A stretch of 64,000 bases of DNA from positions 38,942 through 102,941 of the forward strand of contig JBDVOJ010000107.1 of the NCBI GenBank assembly GCA_039969155.1, given 5' to 3'. Shown here one piece after another: positions 24,886 through 34,243 of this stretch; position 1 is the stretch's first letter; each line of letters starts with the position of its first letter. This DNA is from GCA-002733465 sp039969155. GTDB lineage: Bacteria > Pseudomonadota > Gammaproteobacteria > Enterobacterales > Kangiellaceae. A model generated the notes under the pieces. That model was not told where the DNA came from. It ran no database searches and was given only the letters and a program-made list of their open reading frames with translations. The translations under genes and the position numbers were made by a program.

Positions 24886-26412
24886 ATGAATGCAACCTTA
24901 GAATTTTTTATCCGCATTATTGCTAAAGAAGCTTGGGCTAGGAAGAAGCTCGTGGTCTCTTTGTATATTGTGGTGTCAATGTTGTTCGCTGGACTAGCTT
25001 GGGTTTGGCCTCAAGTATTCACATCGTCGGCAACTATTATTGTAGACGAACGCAACATAATAAAGCCTATTATGGAAGGCATTGCGCCAACCACGGCGTT
25101 ATCTGAACCGCTTAAGTTTGCTAGAAATATGATGGATAGCAGAACTACTTTAAGAGAGGTTCTAACTGTTGGGGGCTGGATCAATGACAATACTCCTCAG
25201 CAGCAGGTTGATTCATTGATGGATGATATGCGCTCGAAAACGGTGATCAGCAATACTGGTAAGACGATCGTGCATATTAGTTTTCGAGATAAAGATCCGC
25301 AGCGAGCCTACATAGCCGCAAAAACGATGTCAGAGATTTTCATACGTGAAAGTTATTTATACAAGCAAAGAGAAAGCGAGCGAGCTTACCAATTCATTAA
25401 CGGACAGGCTGAAAGTTATCTAAAGAAATTGCAGGCTGCTGATCAAGCCATTAAAGAGTTTAGAGAAAAGAACGTCGATTCCACTCCCGGTGCGATGCAG
25501 GCTGCCAATACTAGGATATTAGAACTTACTCGAAGTATCGAAGATATCAACATTGAAATTTTGGGTGAAGAGTCAAAATTAGCTGCACAACAGGAGCAAT
25601 TAGCTGGCGGTGGTGGTGCAAAAAACACAGCCAGTATAGAAAGAGAGGGCGCTCTTCGCGCAAGAATTGCTACTTTAAAAGGGCAACTGGAAGATCTCAG
25701 ATTAATCTATAAAGACACTTATCCAGATATCGTTCAGATTAATGCTCAAATAGAAGCTACCGAAAAACAAATACAATCGGAAATTGAAGCTAGAAATTCT
25801 AATACGGGTCTTAAGAGTGAAGAGTTGTCTGATTCACCAATTGCACAGACCTTGCGTAGCGATATCTTACTGACTCAAACCAGTATTTCAGCGTTAAAGT
25901 CTCGCCGTGCTCAATTAAATGTTTTGTTAGAAAACGAAAGACAGAAAGTTAATCGAATTAACTCAGTTGAAGCCGAGATTACAGAGTTGACTCGAGAATC
26001 AGCAGTCAATAAGACTAAATATAATCAACTAATCGATCAAAGAGAAAGCGCCCGGATTTCGAGAGATATGGATTTGGCTAAACAAGGAATTAATGCGAGG
26101 ATTCAGGAAGAAGCATTTTTACCTGCATCACCCAAAGGGCTGAGGTTTATGCATTTAATCATTGTAGGATTAGTTTTTAGTATCGGGTTTCCTCTGAGTA
26201 TCGTTTTTGGTCTTACACTATTAGATCAAAAAGTTAGAGATAAACGAGTAATATCCGAGAAATTACAATTACCAGTACTAGCGAGTGTTTATCCGGTTAA
26301 AAGCACTCAGGAAAAAAGAGCTGATTTTACCAAAAAACTTGTGATTGCAAGTATCGTGATCGTCATATGGTCAATATACGGCTACGAGATTTGGCTAAAG
26401 GCACAGGGTTAG
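24886..26412 (+). CDS. Polysaccharide chain-length determinant (Wzz/GumC type)
   Basis: Inner-membrane polysaccharide co-polymerase of 508 residues controlling EPS chain length and export. A first membrane helix lies at about residues 20-40, a Wzz domain follows (SSATIIVDERNIIKP), then a long periplasmic coiled coil (about 165-400). A second helix is near 428-448 and a third near the C terminus. No fused kinase domain is present; the kinase-like partner is the next gene. Length and layout match the XrtA-system chain-length family. Confidence 0.9.
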   Translation: MNATLEFFIRIIAKEAWARKKLVVSLYIVVSMLFAGLAWVWPQVFTSSATIIVDERNIIKPIMEGIAPTTALSEPLKFARNMMDSRTTLREVLTVGGWINDNTPQQQVDSLMDDMRSKTVISNTGKTIVHISFRDKDPQRAYIAAKTMSEIFIRESYLYKQRESERAYQFINGQAESYLKKLQAADQAIKEFREKNVDSTPGAMQAANTRILELTRSIEDINIEILGEESKLAAQQEQLAGGGGAKNTASIEREGALRARIATLKGQLEDLRLIYKDTYPDIVQINAQIEATEKQIQSEIEARNSNTGLKSEELSDSPIAQTLRSDILLTQTSISALKSRRAQLNVLLENERQKVNRINSVEAEITELTRESAVNKTKYNQLIDQRESARISRDMDLAKQGINARIQEEAFLPASPKGLRFMHLIIVGLVFSIGFPLSIVFGLTLLDQKVRDKRVISEKLQLPVLASVYPVKSTQEKRADFTKKLVIASIVIVIWSIYGYEIWLKAQG

Positions 26413-26415
26413 ATT

Positions 26416-27225
26416 ATGAGTATTATTGAGTCAGCATATTTAAAAAATAAGAAAACATCTCCGGAGTCGGACAACGAGCCGGATGCGCCTGCATCTAAAA
26501 CAAATCAAAACTACCGGGAGAACGACCCTGTTCGTTCTAAGGCGAAAAATCACATTGCTCGAATGAAGCAAAGTAAAGTTTATACTCCGGAAGAGTTAGC
26601 TAATTTAGGATTAATATCAAAGGATACAAAAGATTCTAAATTAATGAATGAATACCGTAACTTACGGACCAACTTGCTCGCTTCTTCCGAATCAACGAAT
26701 TTTGTAACTTTAATCACTTCGATTTCGCCAAATTTTGACTCGAGTTTAGTGACCTCAAACATAGCCGCGACTTTTGCATTAGATGAAGGAAAAACCTCGA
26801 TTGTAATTAATGCTGATGTTCACTCTAATAAATGTAACCATCTTTTCGATGTCAGCCCTGAATATGGTTTGGTAGATTTTATAGAGTCAGATCAATTACC
26901 AATTGACCAAATCATCTATGAAACGCCTATAAATCGATTAAGATATATTCCTATCGGAAATAGCGTTGAGAGTTCCGCGGAACATTTCAGTGATAGCCGT
27001 ATGAAGAAAACCATGGCTAATATTGTGGCACGATATCCAGAGCGTTATATTTTCGTTAATGCCCCATCTATAGCTAGCTCCGCAGATACAAGGATCTTAC
27101 TAGACATCTGTCACAAGGTTATTTTAGTTATACCTTACGGGCTAGCAACAGAAGATAATATTCGTCAATCTGTGTTATCCATAGGAAGTGATAAACTAGC
27201 TGGTCTAGTTCTAGAAGAGTTTTAA
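26416..27225 (+). CDS. Degenerate BY-kinase-like protein (CpsD/CapB family)
   Basis: A 269-residue cytoplasmic protein in the slot occupied by the tyrosine autokinase of XrtA-type EPS operons. The fold is recognisable: EYRNLRTNLL, then ITSISPNFDSSLVTSNIA, VINADVHSNK and FVNAPSI. The Walker A that should read like PGEGKT is PNFDSS, without glycine or the catalytic lysine. Walker A' has NAD where DAD is expected, and Walker B has FVNAP in place of hydrophobic-DxP. There is no C-terminal tyrosine cluster. I infer it no longer phosphorylates and may be a structural or regulatory partner of the chain-length protein. Confidence 0.8.
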   Translation: MSIIESAYLKNKKTSPESDNEPDAPASKTNQNYRENDPVRSKAKNHIARMKQSKVYTPEELANLGLISKDTKDSKLMNEYRNLRTNLLASSESTNFVTLITSISPNFDSSLVTSNIAATFALDEGKTSIVINADVHSNKCNHLFDVSPEYGLVDFIESDQLPIDQIIYETPINRLRYIPIGNSVESSAEHFSDSRMKKTMANIVARYPERYIFVNAPSIASSADTRILLDICHKVILVIPYGLATEDNIRQSVLSIGSDKLAGLVLEEF

Positions 27226-27227
27226 GC

Positions 27228-28574
27228 ATGAATTTAAGGATAAAACGTTTTAATAAAGGACTTTGGATTCTTCCAGCTCTAATGATTTCCCCCATTAGCT
27301 TAGCGATTGAATTTGAATATTCATTATTTTCCACCTACCGATATAGCGATAATTTAGCGCAGAATAACCTTCAGCTTTCAGGTACAGCTTTGAACTCGGG
27401 TGGAACTTTTGCTTTCGAAAATGAAGCTCGAAATGTTTGGACGGTAGATTTTTCAGGGGCTATTTCCAAAGAATGGTTTTCCATTGATGAGCTCGATAGA
27501 CAAGATAGAAATCAACTTTCTGCGAGCATAGAGTACGGTTCACCTAACTCTAATTTTGAATTCTTACTAAGGGACGATTATTCGCAAGCACCTAGAGACC
27601 GATTCGCGGTTCAAGAAGTGGGTAATCTAGTTGATGTGAATGTAGTGACGGTAAGACCATCTTATTTTTTTAACATTACGCCACTTGACTTAATCAATGC
27701 TGAGGTAACTTATCTCGACTCAAAGAGAGAAGGTGAAGACTCGGATGTTATCGGTCAAGAATCCTTCGACTTTGTTAACATATCGCGCGAGGTCCGATAC
27801 GAAAAAACGCTCAATAGTTCATCTGATGCCTCTCTTGTTGTTGAAAGTGTCACTACCCGATTTAATGAAGATTCTATCGGAACTGATTTTGACCAAGAGA
27901 ACGTTTTTTTGCGTTGGGTAGGCAGAGGTCGTTTGAATCAAATTCAGGTTGAAATAGGTCAAGCAACGGTGACCAATGAGAACGATGAAGATTTCGATAC
28001 AGAGTTACTCAATATATTGTATAACAGACAAATTACAGGATCTGCCAATATTGGAGTCAGTATTCGAAATAGTGTGAACTTTGTTGTTAGTGAAAGCTTC
28101 ATTGAAGATTCTATTAATGTAGATGACCAAATAGGGAGTTTTGGTAGTGCACAAAAGGTTAAATCAATTAATATCAATTATGATATGACTGGTGATTCGC
28201 TTTCCGGGAATTTTCAAATATTTAAAGCAAATTATTCGGGATTAAGTGGTTCAAATAGTGAAGACCGGTTAGGCGCAGGTGTTACTATGACATATTCATT
28301 AAGTCAATATTTCTCGAGTGCACCGCAAACCAATATTACTGCGGTGTTAGAAAGAAACAAGACAGAATTCGAGAATGCTGCAGGCACAGATATTCAAAAC
28401 GACGAGTGGCTGTACTCCGTTCAATTCAATTATTTTGCAAAAGCGTCTCTCTCATATTTTATACAATACTTGCAAAGAGATGTTAGCAGTACGAGTACTA
28501 CATCAGCTTTTCTCAGCGGTGATGCAGAGTCAATTAGCGTTGGCTTTAACTACTCTCCTGCCACCGAACGATAA
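27228..28574 (+). CDS. Outer-membrane beta-barrel protein, XrtA EPS type
   Basis: A 448-residue exported protein. The signal peptide ends near ISPISLA, followed by many alternating-hydrophobicity strands (YSLFSTYRYSDNLAQ onward) and a C-terminal stretch SISVGFNYSP typical of barrel insertion. It corresponds to the TIGR03016-like outer-membrane protein of XrtA/PEP-CTERM clusters, thought to be the export pore partner of the short Wza protein. It starts 2 bases after the kinase-like gene. Confidence 0.82.
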   Translation: MNLRIKRFNKGLWILPALMISPISLAIEFEYSLFSTYRYSDNLAQNNLQLSGTALNSGGTFAFENEARNVWTVDFSGAISKEWFSIDELDRQDRNQLSASIEYGSPNSNFEFLLRDDYSQAPRDRFAVQEVGNLVDVNVVTVRPSYFFNITPLDLINAEVTYLDSKREGEDSDVIGQESFDFVNISREVRYEKTLNSSSDASLVVESVTTRFNEDSIGTDFDQENVFLRWVGRGRLNQIQVEIGQATVTNENDEDFDTELLNILYNRQITGSANIGVSIRNSVNFVVSESFIEDSINVDDQIGSFGSAQKVKSININYDMTGDSLSGNFQIFKANYSGLSGSNSEDRLGAGVTMTYSLSQYFSSAPQTNITAVLERNKTEFENAAGTDIQNDEWLYSVQFNYFAKASLSYFIQYLQRDVSSTSTTSAFLSGDAESISVGFNYSPATER

Positions 28575-28645
28575 GTATTTTTAGATTAGTGTTAATCCAG
28601 TCTAGTTACTAGTTCTATAGCGCTTGCGAAAGAAGGTTCTTCGTT

Positions 28646-29401
28646 ATGACATCAATTTTCATGTATCATGCAGTCGGTGACCCAGTTGATATCGAAGGGT
28701 CTGACCCACATTACGCTGTGAACTGTGAACAATTCACCAAACAGATATTGAAGATCGAACAGAGCGTACCTTTAGCTGTTCAATTAGCACAAGACGGTAA
28801 AGTCACCACCAATTGCATTACGTTTGACGATGGTCACCTGTCTAACTTTAGTAAAGCATTTCCAATATTAGTCAAACACAAACTGTGTGCTGAGTTTTAT
28901 ATTAATACTGCGTTTGTTGGTGATGAAAACTACATGAGCTGGGAACAGTTACGAGAGATGCAAAACGCTGGAATGAGCATTCAGTCGCATGGGCATCATC
29001 ACGAGTACTTTTCTGATATGAGTGAATCACAAATAGAATTAGAGCTTTCACAATCTAAAAAATCAATTGAAGAGAATCTAGGTACAAAAGTAACTGTTTT
29101 CGCACCACCGGGTGGACGTTTTGATAATCGAGTTGTAAAGATTGCGAAGAAATTGGGTTATCAATGTATCGCGACTTCAATTCCAGGTTGTGTGAACAAC
29201 GGTAGAAATTTTACTTTACCAAGGTTTGCTATCATTCATACAACAAATGAATATACGGTAGCTAACTGGTGTCACCGATTTAGTAGAGATACTTTAAAAC
29301 AGTCATTACGATATTCTGTTTTTTCAGTTGCCAAAAGAGTACTGGGAAACAAAAATTATGAACGCCTTCGAGGTAAGGTCCTTGGGAATGGAGTCGGTTA
29401 A
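28646..29401 (+). CDS. Polysaccharide deacetylase (NodB/CE4)
   Basis: A 251-residue NodB-homology enzyme that removes N-acetyl groups from sugars. Motif 1 is TFDDG (residues 56-60 region), motif 2 is SHGHHH, giving the Asp-His-His metal site, and motif 3 is FAPPGGRFD. No signal peptide is visible, so it probably acts on cytoplasmic lipid-linked precursor. It lies 71 bases after the barrel gene, the largest gap in the operon, and 2 bases before a glycosyltransferase. Confidence 0.92.
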   Translation: MTSIFMYHAVGDPVDIEGSDPHYAVNCEQFTKQILKIEQSVPLAVQLAQDGKVTTNCITFDDGHLSNFSKAFPILVKHKLCAEFYINTAFVGDENYMSWEQLREMQNAGMSIQSHGHHHEYFSDMSESQIELELSQSKKSIEENLGTKVTVFAPPGGRFDNRVVKIAKKLGYQCIATSIPGCVNNGRNFTLPRFAIIHTTNEYTVANWCHRFSRDTLKQSLRYSVFSVAKRVLGNKNYERLRGKVLGNGVG

Positions 29402-29403
29402 CC

Positions 29404-30552
29404 GTGTCAGTGTTACTATTTTGGGCTGCGTTTGTATTTTTGTTTTATACCTTTATTGGTTATCCGATATCGCTCTATTTGATAGATAGGTATCATGATA
29501 AGAAGACGAGCGGCAACATACAAGGTGATGTATTAGAGACAGACTACAGACCTGATGTTGAAGTTATTCTAATTGTTAGAAACGTAGAGCAAATAATTCA
29601 AAAGAAAATTCAAAGCTTACTATCGCTAAATTACCCCAAAGACAAACTAAGCATTTTGATAGTCTCAGATCAATCTGAAGATAATACAGTTAACCTTATA
29701 GAGAATTTGAAGAATCCACGAATTAGATGCATCGACAATAAACACAAATCCTCAAAGTCAGCTTGTCTGAATCAAGCGATAGAACAAAGTAGTGCAGAAA
29801 TTCTATTAATGACAGATGCGCGTCAAACTCACGAGCCAGAAAGTCTTAACTATCTAGTACGACATTTTACCAACCCTGAAATAGGGGCGGTTAGCGGCGA
29901 ATTGGTTTTACTTGACCCAGAAACAAATCAATTTGCCCAAGGTATGGACGCCTATTGGCGTTATGAAAAATTTATCCGTAATCTCGAATCAAAGATTTCA
30001 TCTGTACCTGGTGTGACTGGAGCGATATATGCGATGCGACGTGCTGATTATCAAAATATCCCCGACCAAACATTACTCGACGATGTTCTGATACCAATGA
30101 AAATGATCATGGCTGGTAAAAAAGTTTTATTTGAGAACAAAGCAATAGCCTATGATATACCATCGGATGATGCTGCCAGAGAAAAGATACGCAAGACACG
30201 AACTCTAGCTGGGAATTGGCAATTGATTGAGTTTCAACCGCAGCTGCTTAATCCATTAAAAAATAAAATTTGGTGGCAATTTGTATCTCATAAGATGCTA
30301 AGGTTATTAGCTCCATTCTATTTGTTAACTATTTTCTTCATGAGTCTATATGCTTCCGATAATAGTTATTATAAGTTGGCTTTTGTGCTTCAATTGTTAG
30401 GCTACACTATTATTGGTTTGGCCTATTTTAGCCCGGTTGTTCGTAAGTTGCCTCTAGTGTCGATGGCACAGTCTTTTATGACACTTATGTGGTTTACGAC
30501 TTTAGGTTTTTGGTCTTTTATCACACGACAGCATCTTACAATTTGGAAGTAA
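29404..30552 (+). CDS. Membrane glycosyltransferase, family 2
   Basis: Processive-type GT-A glycosyltransferase of 382 residues. There is an N-terminal membrane helix, then the catalytic domain (VEVILIVRNVEQIIQKKI, LIVSDQSEDNT, LMTDARQTHEPESL with a DxR-like acidic motif, and a later LLDDVLIP), then three to four C-terminal membrane helices. The GTG start lies 2 bases after the deacetylase stop. It probably adds a sugar to the lipid-linked EPS unit. Donor and acceptor cannot be read from sequence. Confidence 0.9.
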   Translation: MSVLLFWAAFVFLFYTFIGYPISLYLIDRYHDKKTSGNIQGDVLETDYRPDVEVILIVRNVEQIIQKKIQSLLSLNYPKDKLSILIVSDQSEDNTVNLIENLKNPRIRCIDNKHKSSKSACLNQAIEQSSAEILLMTDARQTHEPESLNYLVRHFTNPEIGAVSGELVLLDPETNQFAQGMDAYWRYEKFIRNLESKISSVPGVTGAIYAMRRADYQNIPDQTLLDDVLIPMKMIMAGKKVLFENKAIAYDIPSDDAAREKIRKTRTLAGNWQLIEFQPQLLNPLKNKIWWQFVSHKMLRLLAPFYLLTIFFMSLYASDNSYYKLAFVLQLLGYTIIGLAYFSPVVRKLPLVSMAQSFMTLMWFTTLGFWSFITRQHLTIWK

Positions 30553-30553
30553 A

Positions 30554-31684
30554 ATGAAGAAAATTAAAGTCTTACATGTTGTGCTATCGCTGGGGACCGG
30601 GGGACTAGAAAACGGAATTGTAAACACCATCAATGGCTGTGACCAAGAACGTTTTAAAATTGATGTCGTTTGTTTACGAGAATTAGGTGAACTAGGAGAG
30701 CGAATCAGTAATCCTGGATCAAAAGTTTATTTTGACTCATCTCTTGCTAGTGGCTTGTTGAACTCAATAAAAGCCATAAGAAACGTGCATCAACTAAATC
30801 ATTATGACGTAATTCACACTCACGGTTGGGCAACTATGCTTGCGGGCTATTTAGCTGGACTACTGGAAAAGGACGTCATTGTAATTAACGGTGAGCACGG
30901 GACCTTATACTACAAGACTGTGCAGCAGAGGATTATACAGCGCTTTTTATTCAATAGAATGAAGATTAATTTGTCAGTATCTGCTGCTTTGGTAAACGAA
31001 GTTTCAAGGAAGTTTAAGGTCAATAGAAATATCTTTAGACCCATTTTAAATGGGGTAAATACTCAAAGGTTTTGTCCAGACCAACAAAGGCGCCAACAAA
31101 TTCGTAAAGAATTATCAATTTCAGATGAACAACTAGTCGTTGGTAGTGTAGGGCGGTTAGTAACAGTTAAAAACTATCCTAGTCTTATTAAGGCTTTTAA
31201 GTTGATTGCTGAAAGAGTTCCGAACGCTTTACTGTTGTTTGCTGGAGATGGGCCCAATAGAGAAAAGTTAGAAGAACTTACACAACAACAAGGCCTTAAA
31301 GATAAAGTAAAGTTTTTAGGTCGTAGAGATGATATACCTTCAGTAATGAATGCATACGATGTATTTGTGCTACCGTCATACAGAGAAGGTTTATCAAATA
31401 CTATACTTGAAGCAATGTCTTCAGGACTTCCAGCTATTGTTTCTAATGTAGGAGGTAGCCCGGAGATTGTTATCGAAGGCAAAACCGGCTACTTGTTTGA
31501 AGTCGATGATATAGAACAAATATCGTCTAAAATTATCCATTTATTTGAAGATTACGAAATGCTCAGGGAGTTTTCAAACAATGCTCGTGAACATGTAGTA
31601 AAAAACTATTCCTTGGAGACAATGGTTAATAATTATCAAAATGTCTATCAAGAACTAATAGACTCAGCTGAAGGGATACACTAG
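30554..31684 (+). CDS. Glycosyltransferase, GT4 family (EpsH/XrtA-associated type)
   Basis: A cytoplasmic GT-B enzyme of 376 residues. The N-terminal LHVVLSLGTGGLENGIVNTI resembles the XrtA-associated sugar transferase group. The C-terminal domain has VGSVGRLVTVKNYPSLIKAF, LLFAGDGPNR and the donor-site EX7E pattern in PSYREGLSNTILEAMSSGLP. GGAAG precedes the ATG. The last base of its stop codon overlaps the GTG start of the ligase gene. Confidence 0.92.
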   Translation: MKKIKVLHVVLSLGTGGLENGIVNTINGCDQERFKIDVVCLRELGELGERISNPGSKVYFDSSLASGLLNSIKAIRNVHQLNHYDVIHTHGWATMLAGYLAGLLEKDVIVINGEHGTLYYKTVQQRIIQRFLFNRMKINLSVSAALVNEVSRKFKVNRNIFRPILNGVNTQRFCPDQQRRQQIRKELSISDEQLVVGSVGRLVTVKNYPSLIKAFKLIAERVPNALLLFAGDGPNREKLEELTQQQGLKDKVKFLGRRDDIPSVMNAYDVFVLPSYREGLSNTILEAMSSGLPAIVSNVGGSPEIVIEGKTGYLFEVDDIEQISSKIIHLFEDYEMLREFSNNAREHVVKNYSLETMVNNYQNVYQELIDSAEGIH

Positions 31685-33060
31685 TGGCCTTAGCTTACTT
31701 CTTTTATTTTGCTAGCTTTATCTCAAGCATTATTAATCCCTTTTGGGGATTGGTTGGCTTAATCGTTAGTGTACTACTTCGTTTTCAAGATCGTTATCCA
31801 GCCATAGCCTCAATAAAGCCTTTTAGCTTGCTGTTCTTGGGATTGATCATAGGTTGTATTGTTAACAAAGATAAACTCGCACAACACAAATGGAAACAAG
31901 ATCAGCTGCTTATCGGAATGCTACTGTTTTCAATTTTTGGTTTATTAATAATGAACCCAGGCGATATTGTTTTTCAAACATGGGAGTTCATCAGTAGTTT
32001 AGCTTTTTATTACTTTGCTTCTAGAATAATGCAAAAACCAAGTCAGTTTGCGATTCTTTTTGCAGTGATGTCTTGTTGTATCGTCTTTATGGGTTATGAA
32101 GCAATTGTTGACGTTGCTAAGAACGGTGAGGAATCAATTTTCATCGACCCTAGAAATGGCCGTTGGCAAGGGTTAGGGTATTACGCAAATGCAAATGAAT
32201 TTGGTCAGTTAATGATCACAACATTACCATTTTTGTTTGCCGCGCTGATTATGAAGAACAATATTATTATTAAGTTAGTGGCAGTTTGTTTTATCGCATT
32301 ACTTATATATGTCGTAGGTAAAACAGGCTCAAGAACTGTCATGGTTTTACTTGGGTTGATGGTCGTGGGAACTATCACCTTGAGAGGCAATGGAAATGTC
32401 ATTAAAAAAGGACTAACAGGCGGGATCGTAGGCATACTTGTTTTGTTAGGACTGTCCTTTGCACCAGGACCAATTCAAGAACGATTACAGACTGTATTGG
32501 ATGCAGGAAATGACAAATCCTTCCAAGGGCGAACTAGAGCCTGGGATCACGGATTTCAGATGGTTTCGTGGTATCCATTAACTGGTGTTGGAAAAGGTCA
32601 ATGGAACAAATACCACGGTTTAATGCCGCATAATTCGTATGTGCAAATTATGGCTGAGCTGGGGCCTTTAGGAATATTCTTATTCTTATGGGTTTTAAGA
32701 TTATGTTTCCAAGAGTTCAAACCATTTTTTATCGAACCGGACCCCAAGTCTGATAGTGACCCTCCTGATGGTTCAGCAAAACCAGAAGCTACAAAACTTC
32801 ACCCAGTCTGGGGGACGCCTGTCGTTGGAAATTCTGAGCCTAGTTCTAGCTCGGTCGAAACCAGTGCAGTTGTTTCTGAGCCAATCGACATGCAAACTAA
32901 GACGATAGTGATTGCGGTGGCTGTGGTAATGGCGGGATGGTTGACCTATATATTTTTAGGCAATCAAGGATATGCGGTGTGGACATACTTCTATATTGGT
33001 TTGTGCGCTGCAGTACGTAATCTACATCCCAAGAAAATGGTCGTTGAACAAACGAATTAA
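31684..33060 (+). CDS. O-antigen ligase/polymerase family protein
   Basis: A polytopic inner-membrane protein of 458 residues with about 11 helices, in the Wzy/WaaL superfamily, likely polymerase or ligase for this EPS. The central GRTRAWDHGFQMVSWYPLTG and MPHNSYVQIMAELG carry the family's conserved periplasmic Arg/His features. An unusual polar insertion rich in Pro, Ser and Asp lies at about residues 345-405, just before the last helices. The start is GTG, overlapping the previous stop by one base. Confidence 0.85.
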   Translation: MALAYFFYFASFISSIINPFWGLVGLIVSVLLRFQDRYPAIASIKPFSLLFLGLIIGCIVNKDKLAQHKWKQDQLLIGMLLFSIFGLLIMNPGDIVFQTWEFISSLAFYYFASRIMQKPSQFAILFAVMSCCIVFMGYEAIVDVAKNGEESIFIDPRNGRWQGLGYYANANEFGQLMITTLPFLFAALIMKNNIIIKLVAVCFIALLIYVVGKTGSRTVMVLLGLMVVGTITLRGNGNVIKKGLTGGIVGILVLLGLSFAPGPIQERLQTVLDAGNDKSFQGRTRAWDHGFQMVSWYPLTGVGKGQWNKYHGLMPHNSYVQIMAELGPLGIFLFLWVLRLCFQEFKPFFIEPDPKSDSDPPDGSAKPEATKLHPVWGTPVVGNSEPSSSSVETSAVVSEPIDMQTKTIVIAVAVVMAGWLTYIFLGNQGYAVWTYFYIGLCAAVRNLHPKKMVVEQTN

Positions 33061-33090
33061 TTTTTAAACTATATTAAATAAGAGTTGTTA

Positions 33091-34227
33091 ATGTTTTTTA
33101 ACTTGGTGATAGTTATTCTAGTGATAGGGCTGTTATTTACTGCAGTCTTAGCATTATATGTTAAGAAAAAGCGGATAGATGTCTGGTTAAAATCCTATCT
33201 AGGTGGTTTGTTTAGAACGGTTAAAACTGACGCAGAACCTGTTGATATTATGTTGTTGTTTGTCGATCATTTTGAATTAAATGGACATGCCGATCGGTTG
33301 GAAGCTTGGGAAGTACGGTATCCAAAATTGGCAAAAAAGCATAAGGACAGTGATGGACATCACCCTAAACATACGATGTTTTATGCCATGGATCTAATGC
33401 ATGAGCATGAACTAGAAAGGCTGCAACATTTGGTTGTAGAGGGTGTTGGAGAGTTCGAGTTGCACTGGCATCATAGCCATGACACTGCAGAAACTTTTGT
33501 GACTAAACTTAACGATGCTATGGACATATTTCATAAGTATGGATACATGAAACCCTACAAAGACGGGCAAAAAGCTTGTTTTTCATTTATCCATGGTGAT
33601 TGGTCATTAGCAAACTCTAGAGGTGAGAATTTCTGCGGTGTAGACAATGAAATAGAACTACTTATGCAAGCGGGATGTTATGGAGACTATACGTTTCCTG
33701 CGCTTTTCAATGAAGCTCAACCACCCATGATCAACAATATCTACTACTCAAGTGATAACCATCAGCAAGCGGCCCATTATCGCGGACGAAATGCAAAAGT
33801 TGGTAAACCGCAGCAAAACAATGAGTTTATGATCTTCCAGGGACCGTTGACGATCAATTGGTTAGATTGGCGACACAAGTGGCATCCAACAATAGAAGAC
33901 GGAGACATAAGTCGTTTTCCAACGCATGATGACCCTCGAAGGATAGATTCTTGGATACGCCAAAAGATTCATGTAGAAGGGCGGCCCAACTGGCAATTTG
34001 TTAAAATCTTTTGTCACGGAGCGCAGGACCATCTTTCAGTTGTAAGCGATACGACCGATAGAATGTTTTCTTACATTGAAAACAAGTATAATGACGGTAA
34101 GAAGTATCGATTGCACTATGTTAGTGCTCGCGAAGCTTATAATATAGTTAAAGCTGCTGAAGATGGAAAGTCGGGTAATCCCAATCAATATAGGGACTAC
34201 ATAATACCTCACCCATTAAACAGATAG
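33091..34227 (+). CDS. Membrane-anchored polysaccharide-deacetylase-like protein
   Basis: A 378-residue protein with one N-terminal membrane helix and a large soluble domain. I cannot place it in a named family with confidence. It has a histidine- and aspartate-rich pattern reminiscent of very divergent NodB-type deacetylases: LLFVDHFE, HWHHSHDTAE, FIHGDWS, DYTFPA and KIFCHGAQDHL. These could form a metal site. The ATG at 33091 is preceded by AAGAG; the open frame begins two codons earlier at TTG. It sits between the ligase and a clear deacetylase in the EPS operon. Its function is inferred only from motif layout. Confidence 0.6.
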   Translation: MFFNLVIVILVIGLLFTAVLALYVKKKRIDVWLKSYLGGLFRTVKTDAEPVDIMLLFVDHFELNGHADRLEAWEVRYPKLAKKHKDSDGHHPKHTMFYAMDLMHEHELERLQHLVVEGVGEFELHWHHSHDTAETFVTKLNDAMDIFHKYGYMKPYKDGQKACFSFIHGDWSLANSRGENFCGVDNEIELLMQAGCYGDYTFPALFNEAQPPMINNIYYSSDNHQQAAHYRGRNAKVGKPQQNNEFMIFQGPLTINWLDWRHKWHPTIEDGDISRFPTHDDPRRIDSWIRQKIHVEGRPNWQFVKIFCHGAQDHLSVVSDTTDRMFSYIENKYNDGKKYRLHYVSAREAYNIVKAAEDGKSGNPNQYRDYIIPHPLNR

Positions 34228-34243
34228 GGTTTTTATCGGCTAC

